This document shows, piece by piece, positions 23,130 to 34,399 of a DNA stretch of 64,000 nucleotides. The translations under genes were made by a program, and so were the position numbers. Below the pieces are notes generated by a model. The model was not told the origin of the DNA, made no database searches, and was given only the letters and a program-made list of their open reading frames with translations. Position 1 is the first letter of the stretch. Each line of letters starts with the position of its first letter. Source of the DNA: Macrobrachium rosenbergii (Eukaryota > Arthropoda > Malacostraca > Decapoda > Palaemonidae); assembly GCF_040412425.1 (NCBI RefSeq), contig NC_089763.1, positions 53,426,087 through 53,490,086 of the forward strand, in the 5' to 3' direction.

Positions 23130-23455
23130 TAAAGGACCGGATTGTTTTGTATATCGTGTAGGAGCAAATCACAATTTTTTATAGTAAATTGTATTTTTCC
23201 TAACTATACAAACCTGAGGCCCTTTACATTACATTTTTATGCCCACTTCATGCCACCCCTCAATCTGAAACCTGGGCCGAAAGGCAAACGTGAATGTATT
23301 CCTGCATACCGGATGGTAATTACTGCCTAACCACATTGTCCAAGAGTTTTACGGGCATTTCCAGCTTTGCTGTAAGTAATTCCTAATGTAAAGGACCTCA
23401 GGTTTGTATAGTTAGGAAAAATACAATGTACTTTAAAAAATTGTGATTTTTACAT
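23130..23455 (+). repeat. DIRS F internal complementary region and right ITR
   Basis: 23170-23230 (GTAAATTGTATTTTTCCTAA and onward) is the reverse complement of the outer end at about 23380-23440. Together they border the inner ITR sequence with CTGCCTAACCACATTGTCCA. The same arrangement occurs in copies E, G and H. Confidence 0.75.
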
Positions 23456-24248
23456 GTTTGCAGAAAAAAATTTTTGTATGAGCTCATTTAAGGAAAACCT
23501 TAGAAACCTTTGTTGTTTATTAATGAATTTTTTGGTTTTTAATTTGATGTTATAAATGCAGTATTTTTAAAAGAAAACTCTGTAAGCATACAATAGAATG
23601 ACAATCAAACTTTGCACCCCAGTTTTTTTTTTTTTTTTTTTTCAGTTAGCTTAAATTCTCCAGTCATTTCCTTTCTGTTTGACCTTTTTCCTAAATGGGG
23701 AGGGAAGGTTCCATTACTCTGCGTCAGGGATTTTAGGATGTGGATGTGAATGAAAGGGGGAGGAGCTTCTTCCTCTCTGTTTGGCAGGGGAGCAAATTAA
23801 AGAATGGTTTCTTATTTGTCTTTGTCCTTCCACATTAGTAGTTGGCACAGTTAATAGTACTGTATAGAGTTGTTAATTAACAGCCTTTGTGTTTTCTTAT
23901 TTTATTTTTCTGGTTATTACATTATGTACTTTTATTATTGCATTGTATTTCTGTGTTCTGACTATGCTGTATTGGTCTGTATGTCTTCAGTTCCTGCCAA
24001 GAGAGATTTGTATGTCTTCTGTCCCTGCCTAATTGCTTTCTCTTTCTCAGTAATTTTTTTTCCTCATTTATTCTTTTTAAGTGCTTTAAATTAGAATAAT
24101 GTATGTTTCTGAGAATTAACTTATCTTAAGTGCTTTAAATTAGAATAAAGTATGTCTCTGAGAATTAACTTATCTGTTTGTTCTGTCCATACAGCAAAAG
24201 AAAGGGAATAGTAATTATTTCATTAAATGGTAATTTTCTTTCTTACAG
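23456..24248 (+). other. Intron remainder with T-tract and 49 bp tandem duplication
   Basis: AT-rich intron sequence. A run of about 21 T ends near 23642. A 49 bp unit (TAAGTGCTTTAAATTAGAAT start) is duplicated head to tail at 24078-24126 and 24127-24175 with two or three differences. No gene seen. Confidence 0.6.
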
Positions 24249-24397
24249 GGTCACATATAGCTCTAGAAAATGTCTTTGGTATTGGATGCATGCTTTTCTT
24301 TCTGAATGCATTTTCTGCTGTTCAAGATGTCACAGTTGATGGTATGGCTATTCAGATGTTGCCAGAGGAACAGCTTGGATTAGGAAATAGCATTCAG
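24249..24397 (+). CDS. MFSD3: MFSD3-like transporter, second exon in window
   Basis: Exon between acceptor CAG (24246-24248) and donor GTTAGT (24398). The first two bases complete a Gly codon from the previous exon, then the frame reads SHIALENVFGIGCMLFFLNA and SAVQDVTVDGMAIQMLPEE, ending GLGNSIQ at a codon boundary. The QDV-VD--A-Q-L pattern after a transmembrane helix is the strongest family signature: this Gln-Asp-Val...Asp element is shared by MFSD3 and the SLC33/AmpG-like carriers, and sits at the end of a helix lining the transport path in MFS proteins. The open frame runs two residues into the intron by chance. Confidence 0.9.
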
Positions 24398-24694
24398 GTT
24401 AGTAGGTAACTCAAAGGCTTAGGGGATGAAATAGTGGAACAGTACAGTACTCATGACTGCCATGTAGATGAAACATGCTTACTTTAAGGACCTGAAGAGT
24501 GTAAAAGAGCTTCAGATCATTCCTACTTTTTTCTGATTATTAAATATTAGTCTTAATTTTTGGTCCTGCTTGTTTTAAATATCCACTTGTTCAGACAGTT
24601 AAAAATTAAATGTACTAATTTTTCACCTAGGGCTAGTAACACAGTGACCAAACATTGCATTAAAGTTCGATAGAAATTCATAAAAACAGAACAT

Positions 24695-24763
24695 TGTGCA
24701 CAGCCTCAAAATTGCAGTGTTACCTTTTTTAATGTGCACAGTCTCAAAATTGTAGTGTTACTT
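24695..24763. repeat. 38 bp tandem duplication
   Basis: TGTGCACAGCCTCAAAATTG and a close copy start at 24695 and 24733, within the intron. Confidence 0.7.
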
Positions 24764-25627
24764 CTTGTTAATATTGTGCTTCCTAATCAAAAACCTATCA
24801 AGCCTTTACAACACAAGAAATCGTCAGGTAACCAACGTTGCTATCTGCCAGCATTGTTTCCCTTTAAACTGAGCACTAAAAACTGCTGGCTGTTGTCTTT
24901 TTCCGTGATGATGATTAAGTTTTTTGATAGCATAGCTTTCTAATATCTTTTCATACTCCCCATACATACTATTTTGAAACGTCCCTTACCAAACTCCTAA
25001 ATTTCTTACAGTACACTCTAGTACTGTACTAACCTGTATCCACTAAGAATAATTTCACACTATCATGAACTTTGCTCTTTTCCTCGGACATGCAGGTATA
25101 GACAGAAAGCACTTCTACCACTTAAGACTGACTGCAGATACAAAGACCTCATGCTTTAAGGAGAGCTTATTCTGTTCATTCACCTTTCAAAAGACATAAC
25201 AATAACACTGCATTTGTACTTAAGCTACCACTTTCTTCATTGTTCAACGACACATTACTGTTGTGTTTGCTACCTAACAGACTGTTGCCTTGAGCTGGGC
25301 CCCTAACTCTGCAATTTCACGTTTATGTTTACGCTCTTTCCCTTCTCTTTCTTTCTAGTTCCAGTTTTTCTTTTCTCATACAGCCGCTCTTTCATCCCTC
25401 TTAAAATTTTCTCTTTAGGTTTCTCTCTTCCCCTTCTTTTCTCTCAACATACTCAGGCAGGGCATTGCCTCTAGGCATAGGATTTTTCTGGATATAATAA
25501 ATTCTTTTTTTCATCCCAGTCATCCTGTTTCTTTCTGCATTCTACTTGTCCCAAGTGGTTACACCATTGGAAATCATGGCAAGGTTGCTACTGTTATAAT
25601 TTGGACTTTAATTGTCAAGTTATTTCT

Positions 25628-25860
25628 AATTTTTCATAAGTAAAGGAATGCCACACCAACAATTGGAAACAGGGTAAAAGGATACAGAAAGAAAATGTAC
25701 ACAACAGTACAGTATATTTATCTACAATATGTAAAGATATTGTTAGGTTCTTACCAATTTTTCTTAAGTAAAGGAATGCCACACCAACAATTGGAAACGG
25801 TAAAAGGATACAAAAAAAAAATTCAAACAACATTACAATGTATTTATTTACAATAAGAAA
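25628..25860. repeat. 128 bp tandem duplication
   Basis: AATTTTTC-TAAGTAAAGGAA starts at 25628 and again at 25756, and similarity continues for most of the unit. A 111-residue minus-strand frame across it simply repeats itself and is not a gene. Confidence 0.75.
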
Positions 25861-26894
25861 ATTAAAAGGATTCTTGCATTCATTCAACTTTATGCACACC
25901 ATAGTACTAAGAAAATGAAAGTAGTTGAAAATAGGGGGAATGGTGTTCAAGATAGGACTATAAAATGGATTCTTAGGTACATACCTTCTCAGTTATCCTC
26001 TGATGCAGGGGCATTGACAGCTAGTCCATAGAAGACAAGATGGTTCTATACAAGGTGAGACAGGCAATCTGTGGTATAAACTTCCAAACTTCCAAAGGGC
26101 ATCCTCTGCTCTCTGTGGCCTTCTGTCCTCCTGAGGGCGATCCTATTTGAGCTTTAATACACCTAAATGGGCAGGGCTAATGATGAGACTTTCAATGATC
26201 ATCAATTTCCTTATATGGGGATTCTTGCAACTTCTGCTTCCTGATTTGTTTATCAATAAATTGCACAACAGACTGGAAACTTCTAGAACTTTGGAGATGA
26301 AATCTTGTGACAGCAATTGTTGAATTAACCAAAACCATCAAAGACCATGTGGGGCTACGGAGGGATAACAGGTGACAACGAGTGGTGATGACAGACCCAG
26401 GGCAACACTAGGCTGGATGTCCACACAACATGCATGTATTAAAAGGAAAATTTTTGTTTTCACTAGTACCCCTCCTTAGCCACAAAAAGTAACTACCCAT
26501 GGCACATGTGCAGTACTGCTGGCTAGGAGAAGATTTTCTTTTTGAGTGAGAATGAAGTTTCTAGGATTTGTAATTTAGTAACTGCAGATATGAGTGAGTT
26601 GTAACTAATGGGTTGGACATAGAAACTTATCTTCATATCATATTAATATGTAAAAGCATTTGCAATAAATCAAGTCCGTACATTTAGGTTTGACCTTGTC
26701 TCCAGTGATATGCAAGATTTCCCTCTTGGTGTCAGAACAAATGTTTAACTAAATCATACAAAACAATTGTTTTTATGTTACAAAAATTTAGGTGTAAAAA
26801 ATTTCAAATATTATTGTTAATAATACATGAAGCATTTTATAATGTTTTGACAGAAGTAAAAAGTTTTTTGTCAATATTTTTTTTTTTTCATCAG

Positions 26895-27797
26895 GTTGTG
26901 ATGTATAAAGTCGGATGGTTTGTAGGAGGAGCTGGATTTACGTATTTAATGTCTATCCTGGATTGGTCAATGACTCTTGTTGTTCTTGCTCTTACGTACC
27001 TACTAACTGCAATAATGGTTACTGTAGTTTCTGCCAAAGATGATGAAAGCTCAGAAGAGGAAACCAAAGAAACGAAAGACAAAGGTCAAGACGACGATGA
27101 AAAGCACAAGGAACTAAACCATAATGACTCTCAAGTGAATGAGATACTAGCTATCTTAAAAGATGTTGTTAGCACTCCGGGAACACTCTGGTTGAGTATT
27201 TATGTATTACTGTATAAGATGGGTGAGAGAGGTGCTGTTAATAATATGCCTTTATTTCTCCTTGACAGAGGAATGACTAAAAACCAGCTGGCATTATGGA
27301 ATGGTACTTTGTCTCAGGGTTTGTCAATTTTAGGCTCTTTACATGGCGGCATTGTGTCAAATAAACCTCACAAAATAAGAGATAAATTATTTTATTTTTC
27401 TTTGTATAGGTTTTTCTCTATTTTATTACAGTTTGTTCTAATATTAATGTGGAATTTTAATTTTTTTGATGAGAAGGATAGCTTACTGACTGTCTATGCA
27501 GTGGGTGTATTATCAATCTGTTCTCTTAGCTACAGCAGTGGAGTAATATCAACAGTATCATTTACACTCATGATGCAGACAAGTCGTCTTTGTGAGAAAA
27601 AAACTCAGGCTAGTCATTATAGTTTGTTGGCTTCAATAGAAGTTGCTGGGAAATTACTGTTTGCCATTATTGCTGGTTTTATTATTGATTATGCTGGGAT
27701 TGCATCCTCATTTGCCACTTTTGCTGTGTTGGCCATATTTCCCATATATATTTTACAACACATTCCAGTAGATTTAGTACACATGAAAACTGAATAG
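26895..27797 (+). CDS. MFSD3: MFSD3-like transporter, last coding exon with stop
   Basis: 300 codons plus TAG (27795-27797), beginning at acceptor TCAG 26891-26894 in phase with the previous exon (...NSIQ / VVMYKVGWFVGGAGF). It encodes the last seven or eight transmembrane helices. Recognisable MFSD3 features are YKMGERGAVNNMPLFLLDRG, the following LWNGTLSQGLSILGSLHGG, and ASHYSLLASIEVAGKLLF near the C-terminus. Between two helices there is a highly charged cytoplasmic-type loop (KDDESSEEETKETKDKG then DDDEKHKE) of about 40 residues. The open frame extends 40 codons upstream of the acceptor into the intron, but that part is not hydrophobic-helix like and the splice site is clear. No frameshift or stop: the gene looks functional. 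Confidence 0.9.
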   Translation, partial: VVMYKVGWFVGGAGFTYLMSILDWSMTLVVLALTYLLTAIMVTVVSAKDDESSEEETKETKDKGQDDDEKHKELNHNDSQVNEILAILKDVVSTPGTLWLSIYVLLYKMGERGAVNNMPLFLLDRGMTKNQLALWNGTLSQGLSILGSLHGGIVSNKPHKIRDKLFYFSLYRFFSILLQFVLILMWNFNFFDEKDSLLTVYAVGVLSICSLSYSSGVISTVSFTLMMQTSRLCEKKTQASHYSLLASIEVAGKLLFAIIAGFIIDYAGIASSFATFAVLAIFPIYILQHIPVDLVHMKTE

Positions 27798-28614
27798 GTG
27801 CATAATTGTTATCAAACTAAGTTTAAATAAGCATAGCTTATCAGAAACCAGATGTGTATCTTTTCTAATAAAAACCTTTCCCAAAAGAAGCTTCACTGAA
27901 AGTAATTTTCCTATAGCATAAGAAAGACATTGAGCATAGAATCCAGTATGGTATACTGAATATTAGCATATTTGAGTATTGCCTACAGTCTGCTGTGCAA
28001 GTCACACCAGAGGTTCTGCTACCTAAGGGAATGTTATCTCCCTATGAAGTGGTTAATCATTACTGTTGCTTCACTCCATGTAATACATTTGAGAGATGCA
28101 GTATTACTATTCGAAAATCACCTGGAAGATATGTCAGTCATGAGTAAAGAACAAAATGCATATCTGAGGAGTTTTAAGTTTTATTGCTCAATGTTGTATG
28201 GTGGAATACTATTCCATGACTCAAATGTGGTAGAGGTAAATTCTGTGCACATGTGCTGCAAAACCAAACTGTTCTGCTTGTTTAGAATGTTTCTTAAAGA
28301 CAAATTAAAGATAATTATGGCAAAAAAAATTCAAGGTAAAATTCACAAGTGCTTTTCTGCTGTAATAATGTGGTGATTGAGAAAACTGAAAAAAATTCTA
28401 ATTCATTTTTGTATCAGAAGAGGGTGTTCATTTTGGTAAGATGCAAGACTGGTAATAATAAATTCACTCTTGCAACTCGATCTGAGGTGAAGTAGTGTAC
28501 TGTAGTTCCATTTGCTATTAAAACAAATTTTTATGTTCACCTGCACAAGAATTGGTAGAAATAGTTTGTCTGAACTAGTTCCATCTCCAGCAAAGAACCA
28601 GTAGTTGTTTCAAC
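27798..28614 (+). other. 3' UTR and downstream flank of the MFSD3-like gene
   Basis: AT-rich. A 134-residue frame at 27972-28376 has no recognisable domain and uses a non-ATG start, so I treat it as non-coding. The segment 28428-28540 resembles 36286-36390. Confidence 0.55.
27867..27872 (+). promoter_or_regulatory. Polyadenylation signal AATAAA
   Basis: First AATAAA after the stop codon, 70 bp downstream, consistent with a short 3' UTR. Later signals could also be used. Confidence 0.55.
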
Positions 28615-28619
28615 ACAAA

Positions 28620-29262
28620 ATACAAACTGTCAGTCCCTTACATTAGGAATTGCTTTGAGTGTAGGCTGGAAATGGCCCTTAAAACTCTTGAGCAAGGTGG
28701 TTAGGCAGTAACTATTGCCAGGTAGGCGGGAATACCCGCCTGCCTGGATGTAAACACTCCAGTTTGCTTTCAGCCATCATGCGTTGCAGACATGGTTTCG
28801 GATCTCTCTGCCTGACTGTCGTTAAGATCTTATTATCCTGGTGGGATCTTTTTGTATTGTTGTGTATACATTGCATTTGATATTTATTAATACAAACCCA
28901 CGATTTGTGATAAACGTGCATAAGCTGTCGTTCCCCATGTGCTGTGTCTTGGGTTTGACAGCCAAGGGCGTATTTAGAGAAGCGGAACCGAGTTGTAATG
29001 CTTCTCTTCCAGTAGCCCTTTATTTACATACTGAAGGCGTTCCCCTGTACGTTCGGAGATATTAGATTGGGACGTAATATCTTCGCTCCCCTACATTGAT
29101 CGGGACGTAAGAATTTGCTTCCCATCCTGGACTTCCATCCTCCATGTACAAGGGGCACTACTACTCCTTCCTACTTGTGCCAGTGTTGTTTTCGCTGCCT
29201 GCGCTTAGAGTTGCGGTGGAGGGGAGATTGCGGGTGTCATCGGTAAGCTCCGCTTCCACGGC
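28620..29262 (+). repeat. Inverted DIRS 5' end (ITR + leader) at the 3' side of copy C
   Basis: Matches the reverse complement of the G 5' end (41840-42437) and the H 5' end (60460-60966), including words such as AAGCTGTCGTTCCCC-like leader, GGCTACTGGAAGAGAAGCAT (complement) and the ITR core TGAGCAAGGTGGTTAGGCAG. It joins RNase H near the shared word CGCCGTGGAAGCG. Confidence 0.75.
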
Positions 29263-30487
29263 GATCATCAGTACCACAGAGTGTCCTATCACTTGATCCT
29301 GGAACTCTTGGAGAGCCAGGAAGGCTGCCTTGAGTTCCAGGATGTTGATGTGAAGGCGCTTGTCGTCTCGGTGCCACACTTCCAAAATCAGCAACTCCTC
29401 CAGGTGTGCGCCCCATCCCTCGATCGATGCATCTGAGAACAGCAGCATGTCCGGAGGGGGAGTATGCAGGGATACTCCTAGCAAGAGGTTCCTGTCGTCC
29501 ATCCACCAGCAAAGGTCCTCTCACCTCCTCGGAAAGAGGGATGAGGAAGGACTGGGGGTTTCGGGACTGGGACCAATACTCCTTTAGCCTCCATTGTAGA
29601 GACCGCAGGTGAAGACGCCCATGAGGTACCAGCTTCTCCAGCGACGACAGGTGACCGATGACAACTTGCCATTGCCGGGCTGGTTGCTCTTGTCGTGACA
29701 GGAACATCTGTGCTGCCTGCCTGAACCTGCTGATACGAGAGTCCGAGGGAAAGACTTTTGCTGCCACTGAGTCTATCAGCATGCCCAGGTACTTTATCCT
29801 CTGCTTTGGGGTGAGATCTGACTTCTCGAGCTTCACCAAGATCCCAAGATCGCGGCAATACTCGAGGAGTCGATGCCTGTCCTGTAACAACTGTGAGCGG
29901 GAGCTCGCCAGGACGAGCCAGCCATTGAGATACCTCAATAGATGTATCCCATGCGAGTGAGCCCAAGCTGACACGAGAGAGAAGACTCTCGTGAATACCT
30001 GGGGAGCAGTCAAGAGCCTGAAGCAGAGTGCAGAGTGCCTTGAATTGGAAGACCGTCTCCCCGAGGATAAAGCGGAGGTACTTGCGAGAGGACGGATGAA
30101 TAGGTATTTGAAAATACGCATCCTTCAAGTCCACTGTAAGCATGAATTCATTCTCCCTGATAGAAGCAAGCACGGTTCACGCTGTTTCCATCGCCCTGTG
30201 GCTTTCTCTACGAGAAAGACATGGCTGTAAAAGCCTGGAGACTGGTCCAACACGACTTTCACAGCACCCTTGCTCAGCTTGGCTTGCACTTCTTGCTGTA
30301 GTGCGGTGTCCTTCGGAGTTCCTTGGACATATGTGCGAAGATGGACCGGACAGTAGGTGAGGGGAGGCCGAGACTCGAAGGGTAGTAGATATCCCTCCCG
30401 AAGGACATCCACTATCAAGGTCTCAGCTCTGTGTCGCTGCCATGTTGCCCAATGGCTCGACAGGCACACCCCCACCTTCGGCAGCAT
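29262..30487 (-). pseudogene. DIRS C reverse transcriptase / RNase H (catalytic site lost)
   Basis: RT N-terminal block from 30487 (EGYLLPFESRPPLTYCPVH, then DQSPGFYSHVFLVEKATG). The palm contains VDLKDAYFQIPIHPSSRKYL (about 30120). The catalytic YLDD box is changed to YLNG at 29932-29921, losing both aspartates. It continues KQRIKYLGMLIDS, IGHLSSLEKLVPHG, and RNase H LLFSDASIEGWGAHLEE and LHINILELKAAFLALQEFQD, then stops at the chimeric junction. Two or three frameshifts occur. Its family would copy the element RNA into DNA. Confidence 0.8.
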
Positions 30488-30499
30488 TTTGGGGGGAAT

Positions 30500-33400
30500 C
30501 CGCCCCTAGCGATTTCCCTTCTTCTTCTTCTTCCCCTTGGCCCCTCTTCTGGATTGGAAAGCGGGCTGAAAGGGGCGGGAAGACCTGCTCTTTCTATAGG
30601 AAGAAGAAGGCTGGGTGTTTCCATGGGACCCCTTCGAAGACTGGGACTTCTTAGGGGCCGAGGAAGTGCTAACCTGACCCGAGGGCCTGTCCGCAGTAGA
30701 ACGCGAAGACCCGGAGGTCTTGGCCACTGCCTGGTGGACAAACCGGTCGCTGTCATTGGCCTGGCGCTTATCCACTGCAGCGTCCACCAACTCCCTAGGG
30801 AAGACAGAGGCGGAACCCAGCAACAGTCCATTCTGCAGGGTCACTGCCAACTCGGGCCCCACAGACCTGGAGAAGCTAGAGAGAATGGTGTCTCTTCGCT
30901 TCAGGACCAGGTTAGCCCACAGGTTTGCCGTCTGGTGGGTGAGGTAGGAGATGGCCCTACCTCCAGACTGGCATAGTCCTCCCGGCACGATAGTCCTCCT
31001 GTAAGGACCACAGATCAAGCCAGGAGACTGACTGGAAGGCCACCATGGCAGTGGCTTCCAGGGTTGCAACTTCTTGCTGAGAGAGGGAGATGCTCTCTGC
31101 AGTAAGTTGCTGCAACATAAGACCCAGATCCAGACAAATCAGGTCTGGGTCAACCTGTTTAGGCGGCAATGCCCTCTCCGATGGAGTGTAGAAGCGCTTC
31201 TGGCGAGGCAGAGGAGGGGGAAGAAGCTTGTCCGAGTGGTTCAATCTGAGCGAAATGTCTTGCCCAGACACAAGACCATTCACTTGATCGCTCTCGGCAA
31301 GTGGACAATGGCAGTTGCCTTGCATTCTTGGGTCCCCAGTAGGATTGACTGATTAATTGTGGGTTATCTGGCGTCAAAACTACCAGGTCACTGGTCTGAA
31401 TACTAAATGTGATCTTTTTTACTTTTATAGTATGTTACATAAAATTAAAAATAAGATTCTGCTAAACAGAACTACATATAAATTTGATTAAAAAGAAAAA
31501 AACAAAAAAGAAAACTATAACTAAAATAAATAAACAAACCAATATATAAAATTCTGCTAAAAAGATCCGATAAAAACAGTATAACTTAAGAAAAAAATAT
31601 ATATATATACTAAGACAGCACAGCTGTCAAATATATTTGAGAAGACCAGCTTCTTTGATAAAAGAGATATTATTAATACATATACTTTCTCCCAACAGTA
31701 TTGCCATGCTATAATTACCACCTGCTTCACTGCTATATGATAAAAAACGATTCCTAAGTTCCACTAGACTGGAACACAACCAGCAAATGCCTAACAGTCA
31801 GTGGAACCAAGCAATCGTCACAGGAAGGCTCATTCTCCCCATTCATCACATAGCCTTGAGTTAAACGTGTATGGCCAATACATAATATTCAAGGTATGAC
31901 AGACGATCCACAGACGAGGCCGTGGTCCCTTTCCCGAGGTCACTATGCTGACAAATCAGCGCAATAACCTCAGCAAACATCCTCTGTATCTCAGGGGTGT
32001 CCACATCCTGGGGGAAAGGACCCTCGAGTCCTTCGGGAGTGCGGTCCTCCCGATCTACTCTCCCTGCAGATGGGAGAACCTCGGCAGACCCCCGTGATCC
32101 TTCACCACGCGGGCGTAAGACCTGGTCAAACCGAGGACTGAGCCAGGCACATACGCCCCCGAGGTAGAACTCTGGGGAGACAACTTGCCAGAGTTCTTCC
32201 TGTCTGACTCGCACCCCCTGGAAGGAGCCCAGGAGGTAGAGGGGACAGGCGAGGAGGATCAGGCACTCCTACTGGCCTTGCTGGCAGAACCAACGGGCAG
32301 CCAGCTGGGAGCGATCACCAACCAGCGGTGGTGACGGCAGCCCGGGTCGAGGAGAGAGCTTATGCCTGGGCGAAGCAATCTCCCGAGGAGAGCAGAGGGG
32401 CTTGCGCGAGTCGAGCTGCATGCTCGCCTCCCCCGAGCCAGGCTGGCTGCGCGGACGTGGCCAGGGACTGGGAGGAGTCAAGCGGCTGGCTGGCTGGCGC
32501 AAACTTGCACTGTCCTCTAGACGCGCCCCAGTCTTCTTCGAGGCCGTGACCTCTCGGGAAGACTGAGCAGGGGACCTCTTCTCTGCTTCTCCAGGTGTCT
32601 GGACCCGAGGAACCATTGCACCTTCCCGGGAACCTGGCTTGGCACTTGCAGAAGTACCAGCAGGAAGAGTCGGGGCACCTGCATGCCCAGACTCTTTCTC
32701 TCGCCCCATGCCCGAGTCTGTATGGAGAGAGGTTCCTCCCGTACCAGACTGGGGTACCCGGGTCCCCTTGGAAACCTGGGTACTCGGAGCGACTCGCTCG
32801 CGAGTGTCCGAAGTGGACCTGCTGGCCTTAGAAGCAGGTTTCTTCAGCGCAGCAGGGGGAGTGCAGACCGTGGTCTGCAAACCCTTGGCTCCCGATGCGA
32901 CTGACCCTGGGGCCAGAGAAGCAGTTCCCTGATCCGTGGATCGGGAAGAGTCAGCGAGAGATCCCACTGCCTTCCCTGTGGAAGGAGGCAGTCCTTTAGA
33001 GGTCTCGGTGCGAGACTTCTTAGGGGGAAGGGGAGAGGCAGGCTTCTTCTTTGGCTGGGTAGCCTCAGAAGGAGAAGAGGAAGAAGAGGCAGCAGACAAA
33101 GGCGACAATGGCAAAGACGAAGACGACGACACCTTCCGCGATCTCTTCTTTGACTTCTTCTTCGCCATCTTCCTCAGGATCGAGGTCAGGTCCCCAAACC
33201 ATGCAGGAGCAGCCGAAGACTCAGGAGCAACCAGGGGGGCCACAGCAGCAGGCGCAACCCAGGCAGCGTAGGCGGTGCTCGGGCCAGCAGTTGCTGGGGC
33301 AGAAACATCAGTGTGGCAGCCAGGAATGTCCAGTGGAGGAGTCAGGGATGATGGCACGGGTGGCGTGCAAGCAGCCAGGCTGGGCCGAGCCAGGGTCGAA

Positions 33401-34317
33401 GGCATGGGAGGCGTGTCAGCAGCTAGGCCGGGCTGAGAGACAGGGAAGCCAGGAGCCGGAATCATTGTCACGAACGAGCCAGGGTCAGCAACAGTGCGGG
33501 CAATGTCATGTACGGCACCGACAACGTCACCTTGTACAAAGGCCCAGGAACCCAGGGGGCAGCAGCACAGGATGGTGAGAGGCAGGAGCACCCGAAACCT
33601 GGGTGTCTAGGTGCTAAGCCACCGTCACAGGCAGCTTCCCGAATGCAGACATGGTGACAGTCGTGGTGGTGGTAGCAGTAGCCGAGTGGGTTGTCACTGG
33701 AATGCCAGACAGGTGGGACACCAGGCCCTCCAGTGACGGAACACCAGGTAGACCCAGGTGTATCCAGGCATAAGACAAGTCTGATACCTGGTCCGTAGGA
33801 ACTTCCACCCCCAAACCTGAGGAAACAGTCGGGTCAAAATGGGAAGCCTCCACTCGCTCTGGGAGAAAATTTTCACCCTCAGAGCGAGGAGAGGCCCCTG
33901 AGAGGATGTCCTGATCAACTGCCCCTCCCCACTCCCTTCCACACCCAATGAAACGAATGAGGAAGGGGAGGGGGAGTCCTCACCCGAGGGAGAGGGAGCA
34001 AGCAGGGGAAGTTCGCAGGGAGGGAGACACAGTCCCGACACATTAGCCACCACTGGAGTCGTCGGGGGCGCGTTACCCTCAGACGATTCCTTGGCAGGCT
34101 TCTGACGGTAGCGTCTCCTCCCTTCGAACCTCTTCCATTGCTTGGGAGACCACGTACAACACTCGCTACAAGGAGCGTCATGTGAACACAAGTCCCCTGC
34201 AAGTTGGGCAAGGGCATGTGGGTCTGTGTCGACGCTAGAACGAAAGGTATTACATCTTTTACCTCCTACCCCAGGACACACACGCTGGGGAGGAGGGTTT
34301 AGAAGGCTTGTCAACAT
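30500..34317 (-). pseudogene. DIRS C gag-like protein, interrupted
   Basis: N-terminal Cys-rich segment (CPGVGGKRC and CSHDAPCSECCTWSPKQW, about 34290-34120), then a basic helix RRRYRQK. A long clean frame follows at 33591-32269 (440 codons) that is Ser/Pro/Lys rich (MAKKKSKKRSRK, TQPKKKPASPLPPKKS). After it, 32214-31905 leads to the non-LTR insertion, and 31335-30506 holds the C-terminal block with LSQQEVATLEATAMVAFQSV and a Ser/Arg-rich tail. The 440-codon frame is the longest open stretch in the window other than host exons. Confidence 0.65.
31335..31905 (-). mobile_element. 3' end of an APE-type non-LTR element, 5'-truncated, inside DIRS C gag
   Basis: AT-rich insertion against GC-rich DIRS sequence. 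On the minus strand it begins with the end of ORF2, IGHTRLTQGYVMNGE then CDDCLVPLTVRHLL (the CCHC-like C-terminal motif after RT in Jockey/CR1-type elements). An AT-rich 3' UTR follows, ending ACGCCAGATAACCCACAATT and a short ATCA-type tail. No clear target duplication found. It may be the same family as the element at 11800-16965, which lacks this end. Confidence 0.7.
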
Positions 34318-34399
34318 TCATCATTTACAAAAGTAAGGAAAAATCCCACCGAGAAAGCTGAAGGGCAGCCAGGCAGAGCGCGAAGAACGATGTCCGCAT

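Larger units (their letters stand above)
16965..23455 (+). mobile_element. DIRS-type retrotransposon copy F (5'-truncated, RT palm deleted)
   Basis: Starts inside gag (match to copy G around 40980-41020) without a left ITR and runs to an intact 3' end: recombinase remnants, ICR (about 23130-23235) and right ITR (about 23260-23455). A MITE (17917-18213) and a SINE (22270-22552) are inserted. RT lacks its catalytic palm, as in copies G and H. It ends about 0.8 kb before the second exon of the host gene. Confidence 0.75.
2088..24248 (+). other. Large intron of the MFSD3-like gene, filled with transposons
   Basis: A 22,161 bp intron with GT donor (2088) and CAG acceptor (24246-24248). The flanking exons join in phase. 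It contains DIRS copies A, B and F, a piggyBac relic, a non-LTR element, a mariner, MITEs and a SINE, listed separately. Only about 60 bp separates the donor from the start of DIRS copy A. Confidence 0.85.
24398..26894 (+). other. Intron between second and third visible exons
   Basis: 2,497 bp, GT-AG, both ends at codon boundaries. It has two small tandem duplications (listed) and otherwise AT-rich sequence without recognisable genes or transposon ends. A strong pyrimidine tract (TTTTTTTTTTCATCAG) precedes the acceptor. Confidence 0.8.

Noticed and set aside
9942..23455. DIRS B and F as one element split by the non-LTR insertion
   Set aside because: The gag of B resembles D, whereas F starts in the middle of gag of the C/G/H type, so the halves belong to different families.
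25615..25950. 111-residue minus-strand frame with repeated hydrophobic segments
   Set aside because: The repetition is the translation of a 128 bp tandem duplication in the intron, not a gene.
27972..28376. 134-residue + strand open frame downstream of the MFSD3-like stop
   Set aside because: Non-ATG start, AT-rich, no domain or splice context; fits chance openness in the 3' flank.
32328..33578. Several plus-strand frames opposite the long DIRS C gag frame
   Set aside because: Shadows of a GC-rich, low-complexity coding strand; the minus strand has the gag order and composition.
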